From an uncultured Alphaproteobacteria bacterium (GTDB lineage Bacteria > Pseudomonadota > Alphaproteobacteria > Rickettsiales > UBA1997), in assembly GCA_903959715.1 (NCBI GenBank), contig CAJBXX010000024.1, positions 1 through 5,019 of the forward strand: a DNA stretch of 5,019 nucleotides. Reading direction: 5' to 3'. Shown here one piece after another: positions 1-5,019 of this stretch. The notes below the pieces were generated by a model. It was given only the letters and a program-made list of their open reading frames with translations. It did not search any database and had not been told where the DNA came from. The stretch's first letter is position 1. Each line of letters starts with the position of its first letter. Position numbers and translations under genes: made by a program.

Positions 1-321
1 AGTGATGATGAAGAGCTTTTTAATTTTAAAAAAAAGATGAGATCATTGAAAGAAGCTTTAGAAAAAGAAAGTGATGAAAATAACGCTAAAACTAGAAAAT
101 TAGAAGAGAGTGTTGAATATCTTAAAGGATTAACAACTGATGAACAAAAAATAGACCAAAAGTTAATTCAAAAAAATTCTACATTTATATCTTCCACTAT
201 TCAAGTTTTAGGAAAATTACATGAGAATTTAAAAAAAATTAGTGCTCCACCAGTGGGAATTGGGCGTTTAGGTGTTACATCGCCACGAGCTGATAATGTT
301 GGTGCCGCTATTTCCAGGTAG
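1..321 (+). CDS. 3' end of an unidentified coiled-coil protein (5' truncated)
   Basis: The reading frame is open from the first base of the window and stops at TAG 319-321, so this is most likely the C-terminal 106 residues of a longer protein. An internal ATG at 37 would give a 94-residue product, but no ribosome binding site precedes it and the upstream codons (acidic, then lysine-rich) read as ordinary protein. About residues 10-80 of the visible part are very rich in Lys, Glu, Asn and Leu, with hydrophobic spacing suggesting amphipathic helix or coiled coil. The last ~25 residues change character to a Gly/Pro/Arg-containing tail (PPVGIGRLGV, then SPRADNVGAAISR). There is no signal peptide, cysteine or membrane segment in the visible part. 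I do not recognise the family and assign no function. It converges on rpsD and probably uses the shared terminator at 386-422. Confidence 0.6.
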   Translation, partial: SDDEELFNFKKKMRSLKEALEKESDENNAKTRKLEESVEYLKGLTTDEQKIDQKLIQKNSTFISSTIQVLGKLHENLKKISAPPVGIGRLGVTSPRADNVGAAISR

Positions 322-385
322 GGTTGGCTTGAGGGATGCTTAAATAATGCAACGAACCTCATCGCAAAAAAATCGTATTAAATAC

Positions 386-422
386 AAAAACCCCGTTTAC
401 AAAATTTGCAAACGGGGTTTTT
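386..422. terminator. Bidirectional intrinsic terminator between convergent genes
   Basis: A perfect 13-bp inverted repeat, AAAAACCCCGTTT (386-398) and AAACGGGGTTTTT (410-422), encloses an 11-nt loop. The five-base GC core is flanked by A-tract and T-tract, so each strand reads as a GC stem followed by a U-run. It lies 64 nt after the stop of the + strand gene and 22 nt beyond the rpsD stop on the - strand. It is the only GC-rich hairpin in the window and stands out sharply from the AT-rich background. Confidence 0.9.
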
Positions 423-444
423 ATTGAAAAATATTGAGAGAAAA

Positions 445-1062
445 TTATCTAGAGTAAAATTCTGTGATAAGATGTGGCTCCATTTGAATTGCGTAAGGAA
501 CTTCGGCAAATGTAGGTTTCTCGGTTAATTTTATTGAGAAATTATCTTTTTCAAGAATTAAATAAGAAGGAACATCTCGTTCCATTTTTTGCAAAGCGTC
601 GATCACAATATTCAATTTACGAGATTTTTCGCGAATTTGCACAACATCGCCAACTTTCAAACGATAAGAAGGAATATTGACTGACTTGCCATTAACCAAA
701 ACATGTTTGTGATTGACAAATTGACGAGCCGCGAAAACGGTCGGCACAAAATTGGCACGATAAACAATGGCATCGAGCCTGCTTTCAAGAGCACCGATGA
801 AGTTTTCACTCACATCGCCTTTCATTTTTGAAGCAAGTTTGAAAGTGTTATGGAATTGTTTTTCGGAAATATTGCCGTAATAAAATTTCATTCTTTGTTT
901 AGCACGAAGCTGAACACCGTAGTCGCTGGTGCGACCTTTTGAAGAAGCGCCATGTTGTCCTGGGCGATAATTGCGTTTGGCATAAGAATCTTTGGCTTGA
1001 CCCCAAAGGCTTCCGCCTAATTTTCGGCTAAGTTTTTTCTTAGCATTAATGCGTTTAGTCAT
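445..1062 (-). CDS. rpsD: 30S ribosomal protein S4
   Basis: Full-length S4 (205 aa), a primary 16S rRNA-binding protein that nucleates assembly of the 30S subunit body and helps form the mRNA entry site. The N-terminal part carries the family signature NYRPGQHG (residues 31-38), followed by QLRAKQRMKFYYGNISEKQF (51-70). The S4 RNA-binding domain spans about residues 94-155, with SRLDAIVYRANFVPT, AARQFVNHKHVLVNGK and IPSYRLKVGDVV. The protein ends in EFYSR, typical of alphaproteobacteria. It has no cysteine at all, so it is the zinc-independent form. The ATG at 1062 gives the usual MTKR start; no Shine-Dalgarno sequence precedes it. The gene stands alone rather than in an alpha-operon ribosomal cluster, which is common in alphaproteobacteria. 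It has its own promoter candidate (1180-1216) and a long leader. Read-through from the chorismate mutase gene upstream is possible because no clear terminator lies between them. Confidence 0.98.
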   Translation of the reverse strand: MTKRINAKKKLSRKLGGSLWGQAKDSYAKRNYRPGQHGASSKGRTSDYGVQLRAKQRMKFYYGNISEKQFHNTFKLASKMKGDVSENFIGALESRLDAIVYRANFVPTVFAARQFVNHKHVLVNGKSVNIPSYRLKVGDVVQIREKSRKLNIVIDALQKMERDVPSYLILEKDNFSIKLTEKPTFAEVPYAIQMEPHLITEFYSR

Positions 1063-1096
1063 GATTTTGAAGGTTTTAACGCTTAATATCCACTAG

Positions 1097-1133
1097 TTTT
1101 TTAGGATTTTTAAATTAAAAATTGCCTAGAAAA
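1097..1133 (-). promoter_or_regulatory. Hairpin in the rpsD leader RNA
   Basis: In the rpsD 5' leader, a long imperfect stem can form: TTTT (1097-1100) with AAAA (1130-1133), one mismatch, TAGG (1102-1105) with CCTA (1125-1128), a 2-nt bulge (1123-1124), then ATTTTTA (1106-1112) with TAAAAAT (1116-1122) around a 3-nt loop. That is about 15 pairs with one mismatch and one bulge, ending 35 nt upstream of the ATG. S4 is a known translational autoregulator of its mRNA in enterobacteria and Bacillus, so a leader structure could be regulatory. This is inference: most pairs are A-T, and I cannot match it to a known S4 leader motif. On the - strand it is followed by A residues, so it is not a terminator of incoming transcription. 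Confidence 0.35.
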
Positions 1134-1179
1134 TTTTTTAAAAGCTTGACGCTCTTAAAAAGGATAAAGCTTTGTTAAG

Positions 1180-1216
1180 TCTCACTATTTTAAAGCAAAA
1201 TATCTTTGCAAGTCAA
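1180..1216 (-). promoter_or_regulatory. Sigma-70-type promoter for rpsD
   Basis: Read on the - strand, TTGACT (positions 1216-1211) and TAAAAT (1192-1187) are separated by 18 nt, close to the sigma-70 consensus. Transcription would begin near 1180, giving a leader of about 118 nt before the rpsD ATG. AT-rich DNA throws up -10-like hexamers readily, but the TTGACT box at correct spacing is informative. The same 9-mer TCTTGACTT forms the -35 region of the promoter for the chorismate mutase gene. Confidence 0.6.
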
Positions 1217-1234
1217 GAAATTTTTTTTAACTCA

Positions 1235-2122
1235 CTAAATTAAAATAGTTTGAGCAAAATGCCCCAAAACTTTTACAAAGGGTTTGATTTTTGTTTGAGA
1301 AAATTTTTTAATAATTTCGTCATTTTCGAGATAAAAACCATTTAATTCGATGAGATGAAATTTGATGCCATCGAATTGAATTATTTGTGCTGATTTTAAA
1401 ATTTTGCCTTCAAATCCAACTTCTTGAAGTGCTGATAGAATGCTTGATTTAGAAGTTTCTTTGCCGGTTTCGATTGTGATTAAAGTGTTGTCGGAGTTTG
1501 ATTTCTCTGGCTCTTTTATCGCGGTTGCAACGAGTTGAATTGAATTAAAATTTTTCTCTTTTTGTTCAAATTCAACGAAAGGAATTTTAGCGAAAATTTT
1601 TAAGCCGATGCGATTATTGGCGAGCGAAATCCACCAATTGTCGGTGGTATCTTCTTTTTTATCGCCATCATCATTTGAATTTGGAAGAGCAAATATACCG
1701 ATTTGTGCGTTATTATTTTCGAGATCAGAAACTACACTATTGGCACTGTCATAATTGATAATTGGCACATCATTATTGTAATATTCTCGAGTTAAATAAA
1801 CATAATCTGAAATATTTTTTGGATTGTGAATAGCGATTCTAAGTGCTTGTTCATTCATGTTGGCGGTGGTTATGATTTTACGCCAAATATTGATAATCGC
1901 TGATTTTGGAAATTTATTTTCACTAAGATTGACAAGATTTTTAATCATGTCGGCCTCGCGATTCGAGCGAATATAAAATTTTTCATTATAAGATTTTTTT
2001 AATTCGCCGACATTTTTAATAATCGTCATGCGATCTTTGAACAAGTTGAGAATTTTTAAATCTATTTCATCAATTTGTTCGCGAAACAAAGCTAGTTGTT
2101 TATTTTGTTGATTTTCGTTCAT
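1235..2122 (-). CDS. AroQ-type chorismate mutase with degenerate prephenate dehydratase/ACT-like C-terminal half
   Basis: The N-terminal ~95 residues form an all-helical AroQ chorismate mutase domain, which converts chorismate to prephenate, the branch point to phenylalanine and tyrosine, in the cytoplasm. Aligning by eye to the E. coli P-protein domain, the active-site residues are present: Arg14, Arg31, Lys42, Arg55-Glu56 and Gln92 (E. coli Arg11, Arg28, Lys39, Arg51-Glu52, Gln88); Ser84 would be Asn88. Residues ~95-200 look like a shrunken prephenate dehydratase: IGIFALPNSND (141-151) resembles the GV-x-PIEN-S segment, but the catalytic Thr-Arg-Phe motif is not visible. Residues ~213-291 resemble an ACT domain in outline without the usual ESRP or GALV motifs. 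At 295 aa it is shorter than a full P-protein (about 360-390). I infer chorismate mutase activity, perhaps with a regulatory or scaffold tail; dehydratase activity is unlikely. The ATG at 2122 has no Shine-Dalgarno sequence. It is divergent from metX. Confidence 0.85.
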   Translation of the reverse strand: MNENQQNKQLALFREQIDEIDLKILNLFKDRMTIIKNVGELKKSYNEKFYIRSNREADMIKNLVNLSENKFPKSAIINIWRKIITTANMNEQALRIAIHNPKNISDYVYLTREYYNNDVPIINYDSANSVVSDLENNNAQIGIFALPNSNDDGDKKEDTTDNWWISLANNRIGLKIFAKIPFVEFEQKEKNFNSIQLVATAIKEPEKSNSDNTLITIETGKETSKSSILSALQEVGFEGKILKSAQIIQFDGIKFHLIELNGFYLENDEIIKKFSQTKIKPFVKVLGHFAQTILI

Positions 2123-2142
2123 TGGTTTTTAATATTAGGTTT
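2108..2142 (+). promoter_or_regulatory. Candidate promoter for metX-metW-rlpA
   Basis: TTGATT (2108-2113), 16 nt, then TAATAT (2130-2135) would start transcription near 2142 and give a leader of about 29 nt. The -35 lies inside the 5' end of the divergent chorismate mutase gene. An alternative is the TATAAA at 2160-2165, which has no good -35 but would start transcription at about the metX ATG and make a leaderless mRNA. I cannot choose between them from sequence alone. Confidence 0.4.
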
Positions 2143-2150
2143 AAAAAATA

Positions 2151-2186
2151 ACTGCAATTTATAAAATTTAATGAAAGTTAAGTCAA
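2151..2186 (-). promoter_or_regulatory. Sigma-70-type promoter for the chorismate mutase gene
   Basis: On the - strand, TTGACT (2186-2181) and TATAAA (2163-2158) are separated by exactly 17 nt, the best promoter match in the window. Transcription would begin near 2151, 28 nt before the gene's ATG. The -35 box lies within metX codons 4-6 and the metX ATG sits in the spacer, so polymerase bound here would cover the metX start. The -10 is part of the palindrome TTTATAAA (2158-2165), which reads as a -10-like box on both strands. Confidence 0.6.
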
Positions 2187-3325
2187 GATTTGGTCATTTA
2201 AATCAAGAATTTGAAATTGGTGATATTATTCATGTTGCCAAAAATGCAAAGTTAAAATTATCTTCGGGATTGGAAATTGAAAATTTTCCAATCGCTTATC
2301 AAACCTACGGCAATCTTAATTCCGACCAATCGAATGCCATTTTAATTTGCCACGCTTTAACCGGAGATCAATATGTGGCGAGTTCAAATCCCGTGATTCA
2401 AAAAGACGGTTGGTGGGATTTTATGATTGGGGCGGGCAAGGCAATTGATACTAATAAATTTTTTGTTATTTGTTCAAATGTTATTGGTGGATGCATGGGC
2501 TCGTTGGGTCCGAAGGAGATTGATCCGCAAACAAATAAACCTTTTGGTAAAAGTTTTCCGTTTTTAACGATTCATGATATGGTGCGTGCTCAAAATTTAT
2601 TAATTGAGCATTTTGGTATAAAAAAATTACATGCGGTGATTGGTGGCTCAACGGGCGGAATGCAAGTTTTGGCGTGGGGGGTTTTGTTTCCAAACAAAGT
2701 AAAAATTTTAATTCCGATGGCAACTTCTTATCGTCATTCGCCACAAAATATTGCTTTTCACGAAGTTGGAAGACAAGCGATTATGACTGATCAAAATTGG
2801 TGCGACGGCGATTATTTAATTAACGAAAAATTTCCGAAAAATGGCTTGGCGATTGCTCGCATGACGGCTCATATTACTTATCTTTCCGAGACTTCTTTGC
2901 AGAAAAAATTTGGACGCGATTTGAATAGTAAGGATGGTTTTTCTTTTAGTGCAAAAAGAGATTTTGAAGTTGAAAATTATTTACATTATCAAGGCAATCG
3001 CTTCGTCGAAAGATTTGATCCAAATTCTTATTTAATAATTACGCGAGCTGTTGATTATTTTGATTTAGAGAGTGATTTTAATGGCAATTTAAGCGGTGCT
3101 TTTGTTGAGCTGGCTAAAAATAAATCTTGTAAAATTTGTATTATTTCTTTCTCCGATGATTGGCTTTTTCCGCCAAGCGAGTCAAAAAAATTGACACATT
3201 CTTTAAGTGCTTGTAGTGTCAATGTCAGTTCGGTTGTTATTGAAAGCAATGGCGGTCACGATTCTTTTTTATTAAAGAATGATATATTAGAAAAAACCAT
3301 AAATGGTTTATTGATTGAAAAATAA
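2171..3325 (+). CDS. metX: Homoserine O-acyltransferase (MetX)
   Basis: MetX is a cytoplasmic alpha/beta-hydrolase-fold enzyme that transfers an acyl group from acetyl-CoA or succinyl-CoA to the homoserine hydroxyl, the first committed step of methionine synthesis. At 384 aa it has full family length. The nucleophile elbow is GGSTGGMQ with Ser160; the other catalytic residues are Asp330 (SDDWLFPP) and His363 (GGHDSFL). Other family motifs are IAYQTYGNLN (41-50), CHALTGDQ (60-67), GGCMGSLGP (106-114), TIHDMVRAQ (133-141) and ARMTAHITYLSE (229-240). The segment after GP reads KEIDP where the family usually has SSINP, and Thr161 replaces the more usual Met or Leu. Acetyl versus succinyl specificity cannot be settled here; in many proteobacteria a MetX next to MetW is the succinyl-using form that needs MetW. 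The ATG at 2171 fits the family N-terminus, without a Shine-Dalgarno sequence. It leads a probable operon with metW, 53 nt downstream. Confidence 0.96.
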   Translation: MKVKSRFGHLNQEFEIGDIIHVAKNAKLKLSSGLEIENFPIAYQTYGNLNSDQSNAILICHALTGDQYVASSNPVIQKDGWWDFMIGAGKAIDTNKFFVICSNVIGGCMGSLGPKEIDPQTNKPFGKSFPFLTIHDMVRAQNLLIEHFGIKKLHAVIGGSTGGMQVLAWGVLFPNKVKILIPMATSYRHSPQNIAFHEVGRQAIMTDQNWCDGDYLINEKFPKNGLAIARMTAHITYLSETSLQKKFGRDLNSKDGFSFSAKRDFEVENYLHYQGNRFVERFDPNSYLIITRAVDYFDLESDFNGNLSGAFVELAKNKSCKICIISFSDDWLFPPSESKKLTHSLSACSVNVSSVVIESNGGHDSFLLKNDILEKTINGLLIEK

Positions 3326-3378
3326 ATTTTTTAAAGTTTAATCATCTCATCTTTTCTTTAAAATTTTTTGCTTAAAAT

Positions 3379-4116
3379 ATGCAAAATAACCAAAATAATA
3401 ATTCCCAAAAAATCCGCTATGATCTAGGCGTTATTGCTGATTTGATTAATCCAAATAGTAAGGTTCTTGATATTGGATGTGGCGATGGTGAGTTGTTGCA
3501 TTTTTTGAAAAATACCAAAAATATTGATGCTCGCGGTCTTGAAATTTCTCATAAACAAGTTAGTAAAGCCTTGATTCGCGGTCTTTCGGTGATCCATGGA
3601 AACGCTGAAAATGATTTATCAATTTATCCCGATAATTCATTTGATTATGCGGTTTTGAGTCAAACTATTCAAGCTACGCAAAATCCGCCAAAAATTTTAT
3701 TGGAAATGCTTAGAATTGCGAATTATGCCATTATTTCTTTGCCGAATTTTGCGCATATTAGAAATCGTTTTGATTTAATGTTTAAAGGTCAAATGCCCGT
3801 TAACAAAAACATGCCGTATCAATGGTATGAAACTCCCAACATTCATTTTTGTTCAATCTTGGATTTTGAAAAATTGTGTTTTAAGCTTGATTTAAATATT
3901 CAAAAAAAAGTTTTTCTAACTTCGAATCATCGTCTTTTTGGAATGTTTAGAAATGAATTTTTTTCAAATTTATTTGCCAAATATGGCATATTTTTAATCA
4001 CTAAAAACGAATTTAAGGCTTCTTATCAAGAAGAGTTTGCTTTTAAATCTATATTTAATTTAGGATATAAAACAGCTATATCGAATTATGATTATAAAAA
4101 TAAAATTAATGATTAA
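3379..4116 (+). CDS. metW: Methionine biosynthesis protein MetW (class I methyltransferase fold)
   Basis: MetW has an S-adenosylmethionine-dependent methyltransferase fold and is the usual partner of MetX in proteobacteria; it is reported as required for activity of succinyl-type MetX, and its own methyl acceptor, if any, is not established. Motif I is VLDIGCGDGELL (residues 29-40), with the acidic ribose-binding candidate Glu55 in RGLEIS. Then come the MetW signatures GLSVIHGNAENDL, the segment YPDNSFDYAVLSQTIQAT, the SLPNFAHIRNRFDL segment, KGQMP and YQWYETPNIHFC. The usual family length is about 200 residues, ending near NLFAKYGIFLITK. Here about 35 further residues follow (from NEFKASYQEEFAF to NKIND), an extension rich in Tyr, Phe, Lys and Asn that I do not recognise. 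The start at 3379 fits the family N-terminus; no Shine-Dalgarno sequence is visible. Its stop overlaps the start of the rlpA-family gene, suggesting co-transcription and coupled translation. Confidence 0.95.
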   Translation: MQNNQNNNSQKIRYDLGVIADLINPNSKVLDIGCGDGELLHFLKNTKNIDARGLEISHKQVSKALIRGLSVIHGNAENDLSIYPDNSFDYAVLSQTIQATQNPPKILLEMLRIANYAIISLPNFAHIRNRFDLMFKGQMPVNKNMPYQWYETPNIHFCSILDFEKLCFKLDLNIQKKVFLTSNHRLFGMFRNEFFSNLFAKYGIFLITKNEFKASYQEEFAFKSIFNLGYKTAISNYDYKNKIND

Positions 4117-4915
4117 ATTACCAAGTTTTTTAATTATTTTAGCGTTTTTGGTCTCTTCTTGCGCCTTTGAAGATTCTGATTATTCGTATAAAAATAAAAA
4201 ACGCTATTCAAAAAATTTTGATGGAAAGTTTCGTAATGCAGGCAGGGGTTTTGCAAGAAGAGTAAAGCCTTCTGAATCCATGCAACCAGGGTTACCAAAG
4301 CAAAAAACTCCACTCGATTTTGTTGCCAGCGACAATTCCTACAATGTTAATAATTATCGCAATTATAAAATAAAAGACGAATTAAATAGTTTTTCTAAAA
4401 ATGATTTAAGACGCGATTCCGAATTCAAAACCGTCGATGATTTTGATGAATTAGATGATGAATATTCCGATAACAATAACAATCAAAATCTTCTTGATCT
4501 CGGCGTTTATTCTGGTCATTTTAAAATAGGACAACCTTACACCGCGTTTGGCGTAGCTTATGTTCCGCAAGATTACGAAAGTTTTGAAGAAATTGGTGTT
4601 GCCTCATGGTACGGAGAAGATTTTCACGGTAAAAAAACTGCCAATGGTGAAATTTATAATATGGGAGATTTAACGGCGGCACATCCAACTTTACCATTAC
4701 CATCCTTGATTAAAGTCACTAATTTGCAAAATGGAAAATCGCAAATTTTAAGAGTTAATGATCGCGGACCTTTTGCTAAAAATCGTGTAATTGATGTTTC
4801 TGAGAAAGCTGCCGAATTGCTTGGCTTTAAAGGCAAGGGAACCACTGATGTGAAAGTTGAATTACTAAGAAGTGATACCGATCAACTTTTACAAAAGTTA
4901 AAAATAAAAAATTAA
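4109..4915 (+). CDS. rlpA: RlpA-family lipoprotein (septal peptidoglycan protein, DPBB domain)
   Basis: RlpA proteins are outer-membrane lipoproteins at the division septum; in Pseudomonas aeruginosa RlpA is a lytic transglycosylase acting on peptide-free glycan strands. From the ATG at 4109 (268 aa) the protein starts with a short lipoprotein signal, LPSFLIILAFLVSSC, with lipobox VSSC and Cys18 as the lipidated residue. A low-complexity Asn/Asp/Lys-rich linker runs to about residue 125. The double-psi beta-barrel spans about 163-254, with VASWYGEDFHGKKTANGE, TAAHPTLP and VNDRGPF. Glu181, His192 and Asp218 match the spacing of P. aeruginosa Glu120, His131 and Asp157, so catalytic activity is plausible. 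There is no C-terminal SPOR domain. An in-frame ATG at 4088 would add seven residues and overlap metW by 29 nt; I prefer 4109 because it gives a compact signal peptide and an 8-nt overlap (ATGATTAA) with the metW stop. Confidence 0.93.
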   Translation: MIKLPSFLIILAFLVSSCAFEDSDYSYKNKKRYSKNFDGKFRNAGRGFARRVKPSESMQPGLPKQKTPLDFVASDNSYNVNNYRNYKIKDELNSFSKNDLRRDSEFKTVDDFDELDDEYSDNNNNQNLLDLGVYSGHFKIGQPYTAFGVAYVPQDYESFEEIGVASWYGEDFHGKKTANGEIYNMGDLTAAHPTLPLPSLIKVTNLQNGKSQILRVNDRGPFAKNRVIDVSEKAAELLGFKGKGTTDVKVELLRSDTDQLLQKLKIKN

Positions 4916-4937
4916 ATTAGTTAATAATAGATTTTTT

Positions 4938-4973
4938 TTGAAACGATTTTTCTTAAAATTTATAAATTATATT
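4938..4973 (+). promoter_or_regulatory. Promoter-like sequence pointing out of the window
   Basis: TTGAAA (4938-4943), 17 nt, then TATAAA (4961-4966) match sigma-70 consensus well, with a start predicted near 4973. It lies 22 nt after the rlpA-family stop in a 104-nt non-coding tail and would drive a gene beyond the right edge. The surrounding sequence is nearly all A and T, so a chance match is quite possible. No terminator hairpin for the metX-metW-rlpA unit is visible in this tail. Confidence 0.4.
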
Positions 4974-5019
4974 TTTTTTATAGACTCGGCATAAAAATTA
5001 TATATTTTTGTTTTAAAAT

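Noticed and set aside
322..385. Possible small RNA or tRNA fragment after the truncated gene
   Set aside because: There are scattered short complementary words (GAGG/CCTC, GATG/CATC), but no stable fold, cloverleaf or promoter is visible; it reads as 3' untranslated sequence before the terminator.
1231..1254. CTCA/TGAG interrupted inverted repeat at the chorismate mutase stop, as a terminator
   Set aside because: The stem is short and interrupted, and on the - strand it is followed by a run of A rather than T, so it does not fit an intrinsic terminator.
2481..2744. Open frame of 87 codons antisense to metX
   Set aside because: It lies wholly within the strongly conserved metX coding sequence, has no promoter or ribosome binding site, and its protein resembles no family I know.
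3055..3249. Open frame of 64 codons antisense to the metX 3' part
   Set aside because: It is a shadow of conserved metX codons, including those near the catalytic Asp, with no independent support.
3329..3369. TTTTAAAG and CTTTAAAA inverted repeat followed by six T between metX and metW
   Set aside because: It resembles a terminator, but the stem is 8 bp with a single G-C pair and a 19-nt loop, so it should be too weak to stop transcription inside a probable operon.
4458..4485. Asn/Asp-rich codon run in the rlpA linker as a tandem repeat
   Set aside because: Codons for Asp, Asn and Glu recur but there is no regular repeat unit; it is low-complexity linker in AT-rich DNA.
4521..4845. Two overlapping open frames antisense to the rlpA barrel
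   Set aside because: Both mirror the DPBB-coding region, which is clearly conserved on the + strand; neither has translation signals.

Overview
The window comes from a strongly A+T-rich bacterial chromosome (roughly 70% A+T by eye). The protein sequences point to an alphaproteobacterium. S4 is the 205-residue zinc-free form ending in EFYSR, MetX and MetW are adjacent, and RlpA has the Y-x-x-x-G-x-x-Y-P lead-in to its barrel. The base composition and lack of Shine-Dalgarno sequences would fit a reduced-genome or host-associated lineage (Rickettsiales/Holosporales-like), but a deep-branching free-living AT-rich alphaproteobacterium cannot be excluded. Every intact gene has a recognisable housekeeping or biosynthetic role. 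I see no mobile element, CRISPR array, tRNA, rRNA or defence system.

Layout, left to right. (1) Bases 1-321, + strand: the 3' end of an unidentified coiled-coil protein cut by the window edge. (2) Bases 386-422: a perfect 13-bp hairpin with T-tracts on both sides, serving this gene and the convergent rpsD. (3) Bases 445-1062, - strand: rpsD (ribosomal protein S4), with a good sigma-70-type promoter about 120 nt upstream and a leader containing a long imperfect hairpin. (4) Bases 1235-2122, - strand: an AroQ-type chorismate mutase with a C-terminal half resembling a decayed prephenate dehydratase/ACT region. (5) A 48-bp divergent intergenic region holding overlapping promoter candidates. (6) Bases 2171-4915, + strand: metX, metW and an rlpA-family lipoprotein gene, closely packed; metW and rlpA overlap. 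(7) Bases 4916-5019: non-coding, with a promoter-like sequence pointing out of the window.

How the genes fit together. MetX acylates homoserine, and MetW is its usual partner in proteobacteria; together they commit homoserine to methionine. The divergently transcribed chorismate mutase commits chorismate to phenylalanine/tyrosine. The two amino-acid branches therefore share one short control region in which the candidate promoters physically overlap. RlpA is a cell-envelope/septal peptidoglycan protein, unrelated in function but apparently co-transcribed and translationally coupled to metW.

Nothing here looks like a wholly new system. The points most worth a second look are the overlapping promoters between the chorismate mutase gene and metX, the structured rpsD leader, the degenerate C-terminal half of the chorismate mutase, the C-terminal extension of MetW, and the absence of Shine-Dalgarno sequences before all five complete genes.
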